A stretch of DNA of 64,000 nt from Thermoplasma sp. (GCF_008709555.1 NZ_VYIJ01000002.1:62001-126000); one strand, 5' to 3'. Positions 36,455-47,134 are shown, counted from the stretch's first letter. Notes: generated from the letters alone by a model not told the origin. Translations and numbers: made by a program.

Positions 36455-37007
36455 CACCACTGAAATAAAGCTTCGTTATGTCCATATAGTTATATATGCC
36501 GGTCAGGCGATCAACTATTTCGCCGTTATCCTCTATTGCGGAATCTGAATATTTGGCCTTTTCATAGTATTTGAGATAGAACTCAACTATCTTCACGAAG
36601 CAGGCGACCTTTGGCTCAGATGACGTAAGATCGATGTCTGATATGCGGTCAATGATGAATTTACCGTCCACGACGGCTTCCTCTGGTAGATCTATTCCGA
36701 GCCCCTTCAGGGTGCTAACAATGAACGATCTCTCGCCAGCCTGCGAGGTGGACTGAATACCAAAATATCGCACGTAATCATTCTTCACGTTGCTGTATCC
36801 AGATATTATGGCATCCTTCACCTTGCCCTCTGTTATGCTTTTCCTCGCAGAAACTATGGCGGGCACATCACCCACAGTCTTCACTTTTATGACCGTTTTC
36901 ACTTCCTCTTTCTGCTTCTTTCTTCCGAAGCTGAACAACGTTTTTTTCTCTTTCTTTACTGGTTCGCTCTGGAAATCTATCTTTGCCTGCCTGTCCTCAT
37001 CACCCAT
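36432..37007 (-). CDS. Hypothetical cytoplasmic protein (MoxR cluster)
   Basis: A 191-residue soluble protein. A basic N-terminal region (KKEKKTLFSFGRKKQKEE) precedes a mostly helical domain (AIVSARKSITEGKVKDAIISGYSNVKNDYVRYFG is part of it). The tail KIVEFYLKYYEKAKYSD suggests a helical bundle. No family identified. The ATG has GAGGTGATG just upstream, over the stop of the exported protein gene. Confidence 0.7.
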   Translation of the reverse strand: MGDEDRQAKIDFQSEPVKKEKKTLFSFGRKKQKEEVKTVIKVKTVGDVPAIVSARKSITEGKVKDAIISGYSNVKNDYVRYFGIQSTSQAGERSFIVSTLKGLGIDLPEEAVVDGKFIIDRISDIDLTSSEPKVACFVKIVEFYLKYYEKAKYSDSAIEDNGEIVDRLTGIYNYMDITKLYFSGDDGSVNT

Positions 37008-39764
37008 CTACATCACCTCGAGGTTCGTACGGTATTCCTGTATCGAACCACTGATCTGATATCTGAGATACTCGGATTCGAGCGAGAATGGGAATTTCAA
37101 CTGGACCTGTATTTCAGAGGTCGAATTTATATACGTATCATTCAACGTCATGTAATCAGATGAAACCGGGATCACCTGAATCGGAATTTGGCTTGTATTG
37201 ATCAGCATAGTTGTATTATTGGTAGAAATATTAAGACCTATAAAGGTTATATTATGTATGTATCCTGGCACAAAGCCGTTAGAGTTATATGATATATTGA
37301 ATTCCTCCCAGAATTCTCCTCCGGGTAAGCTGAGCGGATAAACTCTCTCTGATGTGAAATTCTTAAAGAAATTCGTAACATTGAATACAATAACCCTCAT
37401 GGTATGTGCAGCGTTGAGTACAACTGAAGTTGAATTGGCTGGATTAAGATCAGCACCGGTAAGGTAAGCTCTAAAGGAATAAGTACCAGGGGCCAGCAGA
37501 TAAGCCTTCTCTGAGGTTACTGTGATATTGCTGTAAGAGATATTAATTGAGGATCCTGGATCAGAGGACAGCGAAAAATACCATGGAGTTACCGACTCAT
37601 TTTCCACGGCGATTATGTAAGGTATGAGATCGTCAGGAACGCTGGTGTTGCTGGAAAGCTTGAGGCTAAAAGAATATGGCATGAATGATGAATTGCTGTA
37701 CTTGAATGTGTAGTTGGATCTCGGGAGAGTATAGTTGACGAAAAGCCTGCTGCCATTATCTGCCATCTTAGGGCTTATACCAAACGCATTTCCATTGAGG
37801 CTTATGGTGGATTCTGGTATCCTCTGATCTGTAAGATTGAAGATCCTTGAATAGTTGTATAGATCGAATGACAGCGTGTACAGTGTTCTTGCCTCAAGCT
37901 GAACCGTAGCTGAAGTGTTTCCAGTTGCGTTAACCGTCAGGTTACCCCTGTACTTCAGAAAATAGAATCTCATGTAATAGTGGCCTGTGTAGTTCAGCGT
38001 GATTATATCAGTTCCATTGCTGCTGGTGTTACCCAAGTATCTATATTCCGCGGAATCGAAAACCATGAACATCTCGAACTCGGAGGAGTTTACACTCGAA
38101 TCCCCGTAGAGGAATTTGAGATCCAGATGTATGACCTTATTTGCATATATGGAGCTGCCATTACTCGATGGGTAATACGCGATAGGAACAGAAAACTCCG
38201 TGTTCTGCGACAAACCTGGGCCGATGGATGATACGGGTTCAAGCATTCCTGTGATATCAGCACTGGACGTGATGTCCTCACTGAGGTTGAGCTGCTTGTA
38301 TCCAGGATCGTTAACGCTGAAAGTATAGTTTCCTCCGATCAGTGATAGGCTTCCTGATCCGTTGAAAGAGAAGTTGCCGACAGGTATTCCGGCAGAGTAT
38401 ACGGATACATTATACGGGATAAGACCGGTGGAATTGCTTATCTTCAAAGTCACAGTATAGGATGAACCTGGCCTAGGTACGAAGTGCAGGTCATGATGGG
38501 TGGTTTCTGATCTTACCTGAACTGAGAAATTGTATGGATAGAAGCCTACAGCATCTGCGCTGAAGTTATAATAACCCGCATATAGCAATGTTATGTTATA
38601 GTAACCCTGATCGTTTGTTCTGGTCATTACGTAAAAACCTGTGCCCTGAATGGATATCAAGAATTTGATATAGGCGCTGGTGAGAGGTATCCTGTGACCG
38701 CTGGAATTGTAATATGCCTGCCCAACAAGGAGATAAGTACCAGGGGAACTTCCGTTTATGTAAGTCTGGTTTTCGGGAAGTCTGGATGTTGCTCTATTAC
38801 CGCCCAGCATCGGATCGGCAACCGGCAGCGTTATGTTGACATCAGATTGGTTTGACACCGCCAGCAAACTGACGTTACCATATCCGTATCCCTCGGCAAT
38901 GGCGATGAGAATAACAGGCCCGGCACTAACGTTTATGGTGTAGAAACCGCTCCTGTTTGAAGTTGCTACATATCCGTCATACATAACGGTGGCATTGCTC
39001 ACCGTCTTTCCTACCTCATTCTTGACGTATCCAGATATCACTATGGATCTCGCTCCAGAAGATATAAGGGTGATGTTCTGCATCAAGCTATGACCATCTA
39101 TGTTTATCATATTCGGAGATGCGTTGTCTCCAAAACCAGGCTTGTAAACACCTATTACGTAAGTTCCATTGTAAAGGCTGGCATTATAGCTGCCATCAAT
39201 TCCCGACTCGACCACAACCGATGCGCCGTGGACGAATGTTATTTCGACGTTTGGTACTGCACTGCTGTTGTATAGGGTGAATCCGTGAACTATGTACTTC
39301 GCAGATGGACTGAAGCTCAGATTCAACCACACAGTACCTGATGTTATGAAGTCGAAATAATGGTAAACAGTATTGTATCCATACACGTAGAAAGCTATGT
39401 TGGCCTTGCCAGTCTTAAGGATACCGATTCTGTAATACCCGCTGGCCGAAACATTGTAATAAGTCGAATAGGGGCCGGCTGCAACCGTCAGCTCTGTATC
39501 GGATATTCTCGCAGAACTGGATCGATTGTAAAGATAGCCCTGAACCCATATTGTTGCGTTTCCAGATGGAATAAAATAGGATGAATTCAGGCCTACAGCG
39601 TATCTGTTCAAGGTCTGATTTACGAATACCACCTGCTCCTTTGGCATCTTATTTAACTTGATATGGATAGGATTGCCCGTTGGATAGCCAACGTTTGCGA
39701 ATGTAAATATTGACGAGAAAATAATAATACCCAATACGGCCAGAGCTATATATTTAGGAGACAA
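37008..39764 (-). CDS. Large exported glycosylation-rich repeat protein (transthyretin/CarboxypepD-reg-like repeats)
   Basis: A 918-residue protein with an N-terminal signal or anchor (YIALAVLGIIIFSSIFTFANV) and no further clear transmembrane segment. The body is beta-rich with repeats of the carboxypeptidase-regulatory type, for example ISGYVKNEVGKTVSNATV, then YDGYVATSNRSGFYTINVSAG. It holds an unusually large number of N-x-S/T sequons (dozens), expected for N-glycosylated surface proteins of Thermoplasma, which has no cell wall. The TTG start at 39764 lies 26 nt after a TTTAAATATGG box, so it is probably leaderless. It heads the operon. Confidence 0.8.
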   Translation of the reverse strand: MSPKYIALAVLGIIIFSSIFTFANVGYPTGNPIHIKLNKMPKEQVVFVNQTLNRYAVGLNSSYFIPSGNATIWVQGYLYNRSSSARISDTELTVAAGPYSTYYNVSASGYYRIGILKTGKANIAFYVYGYNTVYHYFDFITSGTVWLNLSFSPSAKYIVHGFTLYNSSAVPNVEITFVHGASVVVESGIDGSYNASLYNGTYVIGVYKPGFGDNASPNMINIDGHSLMQNITLISSGARSIVISGYVKNEVGKTVSNATVMYDGYVATSNRSGFYTINVSAGPVILIAIAEGYGYGNVSLLAVSNQSDVNITLPVADPMLGGNRATSRLPENQTYINGSSPGTYLLVGQAYYNSSGHRIPLTSAYIKFLISIQGTGFYVMTRTNDQGYYNITLLYAGYYNFSADAVGFYPYNFSVQVRSETTHHDLHFVPRPGSSYTVTLKISNSTGLIPYNVSVYSAGIPVGNFSFNGSGSLSLIGGNYTFSVNDPGYKQLNLSEDITSSADITGMLEPVSSIGPGLSQNTEFSVPIAYYPSSNGSSIYANKVIHLDLKFLYGDSSVNSSEFEMFMVFDSAEYRYLGNTSSNGTDIITLNYTGHYYMRFYFLKYRGNLTVNATGNTSATVQLEARTLYTLSFDLYNYSRIFNLTDQRIPESTISLNGNAFGISPKMADNGSRLFVNYTLPRSNYTFKYSNSSFMPYSFSLKLSSNTSVPDDLIPYIIAVENESVTPWYFSLSSDPGSSINISYSNITVTSEKAYLLAPGTYSFRAYLTGADLNPANSTSVVLNAAHTMRVIVFNVTNFFKNFTSERVYPLSLPGGEFWEEFNISYNSNGFVPGYIHNITFIGLNISTNNTTMLINTSQIPIQVIPVSSDYMTLNDTYINSTSEIQVQLKFPFSLESEYLRYQISGSIQEYRTNLEVM

Positions 39765-39980
39765 TATTGATTTACCGCAATACCATATTTAAATTTTCGT
39801 ACGATGAAAACCTTCAACGTATCTGTTCCATTTAAATAATCCGAATAAAAGGAGATGATCCTGAACGCTGAAGTGAACATTTGAGGTACAATTTAGAGAT
39901 AAAGGGAAGCAACGAACATCAACAAAGTATCAAAATGTTAAATAGAAGCCATTAAGTACGTCGCACTGTTGCATGATCTC

Positions 39981-40430
39981 ATGAAGTGGATCACAAGGGA
40001 AAGAGCGATGGTAGACAGGATCGCATGTCCATGACTCGTAAAGAATTTCATAGATAGGGATGCTGAGTTTATCTTCGCCCCGGCATCGAAAGTCATGGAA
40101 ATGGCAAAAGAACTCAACGCAATACCCTTTGACGTGGATGGTGCAGAACTGACGCATTACCATGATGGTACGATGGAGTACGTGAGCTTCGACGCAATCA
40201 TTAAAAAATACAATCTTACCGATCCGGCACTTCTGAAGCTTGCTGAGATAGTAAGAGGAGCTGATTCGGAGATGGAAAATCCACCACCGGAGAGTTATGG
40301 CCTAAAGGCCCTGGCTAGAGGCTTCAGGTTGATCTCCAAGGATGATTTCGAAAACATGAAGCTGCAGTTTCCAGCATACGATGCACTCTACGCCTACTGT
40401 AAGGATAAGGTGCATACGATGAAGAGATGA
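39981..40430 (+). pseudogene. Chromate-resistance (ChrB C-terminal)-like protein with in-frame TGA
   Basis: From ATG 39981 the frame reads MKWITRERAMVDRIACP, then TGA at 40032-40034, then LVKNFIDRDAEFIFAPASK and on without break to the stop at 40430. The family expects IACPWLIRRFID, so TGG (Trp) has become TGA. The rest is intact: AIPFDVDGAELTHY, SFDAIIKKYNL, ALLKLAEIVRGAD and ALYAYCKDK. Translation may restart at an ATG at 40095 and yield a 111-residue fragment. Full product would be about 149 residues. Family members are linked to chromate resistance; the exact biochemistry is not settled here. Confidence 0.8.
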
Positions 40431-40455
40431 TCTGGGATTGCTTCTTTATGTTGAT

Positions 40456-41988
40456 TTATCTGACCTTGACCGCGATACCTTTCTTCAATTCAATCATCGC
40501 TCTGGCAGGCATCTTCGCTATTCCGACACCGCGTATCTCTCCATTGTGCACCAGAACAACCTCATCCTCCTGCCTTATGTCTTCCGTGGCATCCACGACA
40601 CCCATCGCATAAACATTTGACGTTGGCTTGAAGTCGTCGATTTCTACGAGAAACTTGCCGTTTTTCACGAACATATCAGCTGAAGCCTTATTTATTGTGA
40701 ATTTGCCAAGATTCTCGTTGTAAACAAAGAGGATCTTACCGTCCTTAACGATCATGTCTTGATTATAGTTTCTCCTTATGGTGTATCCGGATACGAGAGG
40801 CGATATCCACTCACCGAACTGGTATCTCATCACCGAATCGTACTTTGCAATTTTCTGATTTATTCCCTTTCCACCGCTGACCTCCCTCTGTATAACTTCT
40901 CTGAGCCTCTGGAGGTTGGATGACCTGAATTCTATGACCTCATGCGGATAGGGTATTGCATCGACTATGAAATCAAGATCCTCTGGTATGAACGCTATAA
41001 CCTTCCTGTACCTGTTACGATCCATATAACTGCGCATCATGCGCTTCATCATCACCTTCTCATCCTCATACCATAGCCCGATGACAGGGATATCGTAAAA
41101 CCTGGCAGGATAGGTCTCTTCCAGGTCCCTCGGTACTATGCCTATGGGGGAAGTCACGATCACCTCATGGATGAATTTCCTCAGATCACCGAGCGATCCG
41201 ATCACCTTCTGATGGCTCTTCGACCTTGAATAAGGTTTCCTTGCAGAGCACGGAAGTATGAGGGCTATATCAAGATCCGGCTTCGTGTACGATTCCGATA
41301 TGTAATTCCTGTATCTTATCAGATCAGGCCTGTATAAGTCTTCTATTGTATTTGCCTTTATGTACGGTGTTCTGGCGGGAAACACCCCCTCGAAGTCCTG
41401 ATAGTATGAGTAATCAGCGATCCTGATGATCTCAGCGGCCTTGCTGGATATAACCGTCTTCTCTATGATGTCCCTGAGTGTTCCGTTTGATATCGATCTC
41501 TGGATATCACGCATCATCTCGGATAAGAACATTGAATTTTCTGACGACACATCATGATCCGTCTTCTCTACACCGAATGGGGTGAAGCGGTATCCCATAC
41601 TGCCCTCCATCTGCAGAAGGCTTTCGTCAAAAAACGATACACCCAGATACACAAGAGCCGGAATGGAGTAGGGATCGCTTATCCCTGAAATGAATATCAG
41701 TTTTGAAAAACCGTATCTTGAATGTATGCCCATTATTGTCCTTACAAGGTCCTTTGGTTTCCTTACTAGCTCGGATCCATTCGGCACGATCACGAGCTTA
41801 TCGGTTTCCAGTATCTCCTGTTTTATCTTCGATGGATACAAAATTTGTCTCGGGATCCTATCCCCCATTATCTCTATGTCAGTATCGGTATAATTTATAC
41901 CATGACCTTGTCCGATTATGGCCGGATATACTTTATCGTCAAGCCTGCCATATCTGGAATATCCGAAGAGAGCCAGATCTTCAATCAT
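40456..41988 (-). CDS. arcS: Archaeosine synthase alpha (ArcS/TgtA2-like)
   Basis: A 510-residue protein related to tRNA-guanine transglycosylase. It has the ArcS signature LILPCSARKPYSRSKSHQK (about residue 245) and a C-terminal PUA domain (QEDEVVLVHNGEIRGVGIAKMPARAMIELKKG is part). It lacks the catalytic set of TgtA. ArcS acts after TgtA at position 15 of archaeal tRNAs, converting preQ0-tRNA toward archaeosine. It is upstream of, and on the same strand as, nothing obviously linked; tRNA-Ser lies 95 nt beyond its start. Confidence 0.88.
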   Translation of the reverse strand: MIEDLALFGYSRYGRLDDKVYPAIIGQGHGINYTDTDIEIMGDRIPRQILYPSKIKQEILETDKLVIVPNGSELVRKPKDLVRTIMGIHSRYGFSKLIFISGISDPYSIPALVYLGVSFFDESLLQMEGSMGYRFTPFGVEKTDHDVSSENSMFLSEMMRDIQRSISNGTLRDIIEKTVISSKAAEIIRIADYSYYQDFEGVFPARTPYIKANTIEDLYRPDLIRYRNYISESYTKPDLDIALILPCSARKPYSRSKSHQKVIGSLGDLRKFIHEVIVTSPIGIVPRDLEETYPARFYDIPVIGLWYEDEKVMMKRMMRSYMDRNRYRKVIAFIPEDLDFIVDAIPYPHEVIEFRSSNLQRLREVIQREVSGGKGINQKIAKYDSVMRYQFGEWISPLVSGYTIRRNYNQDMIVKDGKILFVYNENLGKFTINKASADMFVKNGKFLVEIDDFKPTSNVYAMGVVDATEDIRQEDEVVLVHNGEIRGVGIAKMPARAMIELKKGIAVKVR

Positions 41989-42083
41989 TTATTCACGATA
42001 TTTTGACGGCATTATTTAAAGTTCGTATGCGGGATTAGATAGCCCTCCGAATTGGAAAATTCAACTGAGAATGTTCAAGAAAA

Positions 42084-42165
42084 CGCGGGGAGTGGGATTC
42101 GAACCCACGCTCTCATAAGAGAAACAGCTTAGCAGGCTGCCGCCTTACCTCTGGGCCATCCCCGC
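42084..42165 (-). tRNA. tRNA-Ser (GCT)
   Basis: An 82-nt type II tRNA. Acceptor GCGGGGA/TCCCCGC, discriminator G, anticodon stem around CTGCTAA (anticodon GCT), long variable arm containing TCTCTTATGAGA, T arm GTGGG/CCCAC with TTCGAAT. No CCA encoded. A small protein gene ends 7 nt upstream on the same strand. Confidence 0.95.
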
Positions 42166-42172
42166 CCTGGAT

Positions 42173-42334
42173 TCACTGGCTGAACCTTTCCTGCAGGTCG
42201 TTGGCGATCTGTTCCAGCATCTCTTCGAAATCCTCGTTTTCGAAGGTGAAAACCTCACCGCTCGGCAGTATTATCTTTGCATAATATATATCGCCATCCT
42301 TGGAGACCTCAACCTGAGCCAGTTCCTCTGTCAT
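42173..42334 (-). CDS. Small acidic conserved-looking protein (53 aa), upstream of tRNA-Ser
   Basis: A 53-residue open frame (MTEELAQVEVSKDGDIYYA to NDLQERFSQ). Composition is acidic and gene-like, with a predicted beta hairpin (DGDIYYAKIILPSGEVFTF) and a C-terminal helix. A TATA-like AGTATAATAC is centred about 33 nt before the ATG. It ends 7 nt before tRNA-Ser on the same strand, so the two could share a transcript. Function unknown. Confidence 0.7.
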   Translation of the reverse strand: MTEELAQVEVSKDGDIYYAKIILPSGEVFTFENEDFEEMLEQIANDLQERFSQ

Positions 42335-42442
42335 ACCTATCAAGCCTTAAATGATTTGCCTGTATTATACTTTTACGCAGAGTTGTTTCAGGCACTGCTG
42401 CCACAGGATCGTGTTTATATCCGGATCTGAATACCCGATCGA

Positions 42443-43444
42443 ATGGAGTCCAGAGCCTATCTCATTCCATGCAATGAGGCGGATGCAGCCATAAGAGGCC
42501 TGATGAGATCTGGCATTATAAGGAAGGATCTGAAGATCAGAAAGATAGACGGCTTCATAGCTGTCCCGGTTAAGGATGAGGATCAGTCCATCAGGTTCGA
42601 AACGGCAAACCTTGATTTTGAAGAGAGGAGGCAGGAGAACGTAAAGGATATGATGCGCAACGCGCTAGTCAAAGAATACCGATATAATGGCCCAATTCCT
42701 GATAGGTGGGTGAGGTACGGCAACGCAGTTTTTCTTGACAAACATGTCGACGAGCGCGTTTTCCGAGTCATGAAGCGTTTTCTCGGGGTGGAATCCATAT
42801 ATGTTTACCGTGGGATATCTGGCCCTGAGAGGATCCCAGTCGTAGAGTTCCTCTACGGGAAGAGAGGAGATGTTGTACACACTGAAAATGGAATAAGGTT
42901 CAGGTTCGATCCGGAGAGGATAATGTTCTCGCCAGGCAACACAAACGAGAGAACAAGAATGCGTTCCATAAGCTTCAAAGGAGAAACAGTCCTTGACATG
43001 TTCAGTGGTATCGGCTATTTCACATTACCGATTGCTAAATATGGAGATCCAGCCAGAGTATTTGCGTGCGACATAAATCCAGACGCAATACACTATCTTA
43101 GGCAGAATGCTGTTATTAACGGGGTAGGTGATCTGATCCTTCCCATACTTGGAGATTCAAGGGTTACATGTCCTGAAGGCCCGTTCGATTCCATCATCAT
43201 GGGAAATTTCAAATCTCTGATGTATCTGCCAGCTGCGCTGAGAAGATCCAGAGAGAACACTAGGATAGTTCTTCATCACCTGGTATCGCAGGAGAATCTG
43301 GGACGATACAGGTATGATATAATGTCCTACACCTCTTCTCTTGGGTACCTGACCGTGATAGAGGATTCGCACATCGTAAAATCATATGCCCCCAAGATGT
43401 TCCATGTATCAACGACCCTCAGGATACTGAGAATCACCGGTTAA
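42443..43444 (+). CDS. tRNA-Phe wyosine-pathway enzyme Taw2 or Trm5-type methyltransferase
   Basis: A 333-residue Rossmann SAM enzyme of the Trm5/TYW2 family. MFSPGNTNERTRM (about residue 163) is the TYW2-like FS.GN..ER.R motif, which favours the aminocarboxypropyl transfer of wyosine synthesis over Trm5 guanine-37 methylation. The SAM site is VLDMFSGIGYFTLPIAKYG, then VFACDINPDAIHYL. It acts on tRNA position 37. Between the two family activities I lean to Taw2, not proven. Confidence 0.8.
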   Translation: MESRAYLIPCNEADAAIRGLMRSGIIRKDLKIRKIDGFIAVPVKDEDQSIRFETANLDFEERRQENVKDMMRNALVKEYRYNGPIPDRWVRYGNAVFLDKHVDERVFRVMKRFLGVESIYVYRGISGPERIPVVEFLYGKRGDVVHTENGIRFRFDPERIMFSPGNTNERTRMRSISFKGETVLDMFSGIGYFTLPIAKYGDPARVFACDINPDAIHYLRQNAVINGVGDLILPILGDSRVTCPEGPFDSIIMGNFKSLMYLPAALRRSRENTRIVLHHLVSQENLGRYRYDIMSYTSSLGYLTVIEDSHIVKSYAPKMFHVSTTLRILRITG

Positions 43445-43525
43445 AATATAATGGCAAGCCTTTTATACCTTGCTCCACAATACATTTCGCTGGTAGGATA
43501 AAAAATTGAGATCCCCGGCGATTTA

Positions 43526-43543
43526 AATTCCTCCGAGGGAATT
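43526..43543. terminator. Short hairpin between convergent genes
   Basis: AATTCC at 43526-43531 pairs with GGAATT at 43538-43543 around a 6-nt loop. It lies between the convergent Taw2-type and LSm genes, and may act as an mRNA 3' structure. Archaeal terminators are not normally hairpins, so the call is weak. Confidence 0.25.
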
Positions 43544-43576
43544 AATGGCCAGGAATGAGATCATAGAGCTATAGAT

Positions 43577-43798
43577 TCATTTTGGGACTATGCGAACGAC
43601 GTTACTGCCCCTGACAACAACGGTACCAAGTTTTCTTGAGACGTTCTCGCTGTTCTCATCCACATCATCCAGTACCATATTCATGTACTCGTCAAATCCT
43701 GTGAGAACACCCTCAAGAACCCTGTTATCCTTAAGAAGCAGAGAAACTCTCTTGTTCACACTTTCCTCAAGCATCTTCATTGGCATCATCAAGACCAT
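43577..43798 (-). CDS. LSm (Sm-like archaeal) RNA-binding protein
   Basis: A 73-residue Sm protein that assembles into heptameric rings on U-rich RNA. Sm1 motif: VSLLLKDNRVLEGVLTGFDEYMNMVLDD; Sm2 motif: LGTVVVRGSNVVRIV. GAGGGG sits 4 nt before the ATG at 43798, which supports this start over a TTG four codons earlier. It is the third gene of a Csl4/small protein/LSm unit. Confidence 0.93.
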   Translation of the reverse strand: MVLMMPMKMLEESVNKRVSLLLKDNRVLEGVLTGFDEYMNMVLDDVDENSENVSRKLGTVVVRGSNVVRIVPK

Positions 43799-43806
43799 TT
43801 CACCCC

Positions 43807-43971
43807 TCAATTGTATTCATCATCATCAAAGTTATCCTCACGGCTCATTATGACCTGTATCAGACCACGGAGGACCTCCTTAACATCATCCAGCTCCTTC
43901 CTCATATTCTTGACTTCCCTGTTGAGCGCCTCAACATCCTTAGCCTTATCATTACCTGCATATTTCATCAT
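43807..43971 (-). CDS. Small coiled-coil protein between csl4 and LSm genes
   Basis: A 54-residue protein. It opens MMKYAGNDKAKD and has a predicted helical coiled coil (VEALNREVKNMRKELDDV and on to LIQVIMS) and a very acidic tail (NFDDDEY). A GGGGG ribosome site lies 5 nt before the ATG. It begins 10 nt after csl4 and its stop precedes the LSm start by 8 nt. No family recognised. The location suggests an RNA-processing role by association only. Confidence 0.75.
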   Translation of the reverse strand: MMKYAGNDKAKDVEALNREVKNMRKELDDVKEVLRGLIQVIMSREDNFDDDEYN

Positions 43972-43981
43972 CAAAACCCCC

Positions 43982-44596
43982 TTAATTCTGCCTGTGGGCC
44001 TCACTATGACTGCCGCCATGGGTTATCCTGTTTTCGTAATTGAATATATCTACTTGGCCATAGTCATCCGCAATCTTACGAATCTCAGTGCGCTGGCAGT
44101 TTTCACAGTACAATGTTATATTCTTCTTCACAAGTGGCTGCCTGCATCTGGAGCATACGGCACTTATCACACCGTAGTGGTTGCCATTTATGGATATTTC
44201 CGGCATATCCCCGGTCCTCACGACATATCCCCTGATCAGATCGCCAACAGCCACAAAATCTGACTGCGGTCTCCTGGACATGCCGAATGAAAGCTGCATC
44301 TCCTCATCTACCTCTCTGAGCCCGGTTCCTCTCTGAAATACCCCTACAACCCTGACGATGTACCTGTGAGAGTCGTTTTTTATAACCTGCCCATAAACGA
44401 CGTCTCCCTTCTTCAAGAAGAACTCCCTCTTCCCAGTGTCTACGGATATCGTAAGATTGACGTCGTCCCTTAAGATATTGCCGAACTTGGTGGCCACGAT
44501 TTCGCCGTTTTTCTCCTCTGTGTTCTTTCCTGGCAGGTACTCCTCAGTTGTGGCAATTACGTCTCCTGGAAAAGCAACCTTTTTTTCTCCTTCCAT
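43982..44596 (-). CDS. csl4: Archaeal exosome cap subunit Csl4
   Basis: A 204-residue exosome component. N-terminal domain (VAFPGDVIATTEEYLPGKNT), central S1 domain (GDVVYGQVIKN) and a C-terminal zinc ribbon (CSRCRQPLV, then CENCQ). It caps the RNA-degrading hexamer and helps recruit substrates. First gene of an RNA-processing unit with the 54-residue protein and LSm. Two TATA-like boxes are seen upstream, the nearer giving a leader of about 30 nt. Confidence 0.93.
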   Translation of the reverse strand: MEGEKKVAFPGDVIATTEEYLPGKNTEEKNGEIVATKFGNILRDDVNLTISVDTGKREFFLKKGDVVYGQVIKNDSHRYIVRVVGVFQRGTGLREVDEEMQLSFGMSRRPQSDFVAVGDLIRGYVVRTGDMPEISINGNHYGVISAVCSRCRQPLVKKNITLYCENCQRTEIRKIADDYGQVDIFNYENRITHGGSHSEAHRQN

Positions 44597-44839
44597 ATGT
44601 ATTCCTTTGTATACTTTGGCCTGTACGGCTATATCGACATATGATCATACATATTTAAGTTTTTTTCCAGTGAAAACGGAAGAGGAAGCGCAAACTGGAC
44701 AGCATGCCTTCGTATATCATGCAATCCATGTTGAGGATTCAATTGCTATCATGTCTATTCTTTCCTCCTATCGTCACAATAGCGTACCTTTTCAGAACTC
44801 AATAAAAGTTAAATCATTTTTTAGCATATCCTGAATATT

Positions 44840-46362
<1,523 letters not shown>

Positions 46363-46378
46363 AGGGCATGGTTGAAGA

Positions 46379-47134
46379 ATGGTTAATTACGCGTTCAAGT
46401 TTGGCTATCTGGGATCCTGTTTCACTGGTTTTCAGAGGGGTAATGGAGATCACAGTATCGAGGATACGATCATTTCCGTCCTGGAAAAGAATGGTTTCGA
46501 TCATTATATCAGAACGGCGGCCAGGACAGACAGATCCGTGTCAGCGGTATCCAATGTCTTCAGCCTTGATACCAGAAGACCACCTGATGCTGTGGCCAAC
46601 CTGATAAATTCCAGGGCTGAAAACATATACGTGCATTCCTACGCAGAGTTTCCTGCAGATTTCAATCCTAGGCACTGCACGTTCAAGACGTACAGGTATT
46701 ATATGATGGGCGACATAGACTGCAAGTCGATCGATATAAACTTGAGGAAATTCCTGGGAACGCATGACTTTCGAAGGTTTGCAAGGGTGGACAACAGAAA
46801 TACCATCAGAACCATCATGGAAGCGTCCTGCAGGAGGGATGATCAATTCGTCTATATTGAGTTCACCGCCAAAAGTTTCCTTTGGAACCAGATAAGGACC
46901 ATGGTGGCATTTCTGATGGACAACATCGGATCTGAATCGGATCCATTTTCCACAGCGGACCGTTATCCGAAAGTGGCGAGGGCGGAGAATCTGATACTGT
47001 GGGACATACACTATGATGGTATCGAGTTCAAGAGCGTGAAGAAGCCCCCAAAGAGCATGGTATCAATTTATGAGAACGCTGTTATGCAGTCGGTACTTCT
47101 AAACAATATTGCCCACAGGTTTGGTATCATCTGA
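46379..47134 (+). CDS. truA: tRNA pseudouridine synthase TruA
   Basis: A 251-residue pseudouridine synthase for the anticodon stem-loop region (positions 38-40). The catalytic Asp is in RTAARTDRSVSAVSNVFSLD (near residue 48), then YRYYMMGDID, and FTAKSFLWNQIRTMV is the family FvAnaFLyhMVR-like motif. It is 16 nt after the Trm56-HD gene, continuing the tRNA operon. Slightly divergent active-site segment compared with bacterial GRTDAGVHA. Confidence 0.92.
   Translation: MVNYAFKFGYLGSCFTGFQRGNGDHSIEDTIISVLEKNGFDHYIRTAARTDRSVSAVSNVFSLDTRRPPDAVANLINSRAENIYVHSYAEFPADFNPRHCTFKTYRYYMMGDIDCKSIDINLRKFLGTHDFRRFARVDNRNTIRTIMEASCRRDDQFVYIEFTAKSFLWNQIRTMVAFLMDNIGSESDPFSTADRYPKVARAENLILWDIHYDGIEFKSVKKPPKSMVSIYENAVMQSVLLNNIAHRFGII

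Noticed and set aside
40032..40034. TGA read as selenocysteine in the chromate-like gene
   Set aside because: The position is Trp in the family, not Cys, and no selenoprotein hairpin was seen.
43972..44019. Longer 70-residue form of the small protein after csl4
   Set aside because: Its start is inside csl4 and the GGGGG site supports the ATG at 43971.
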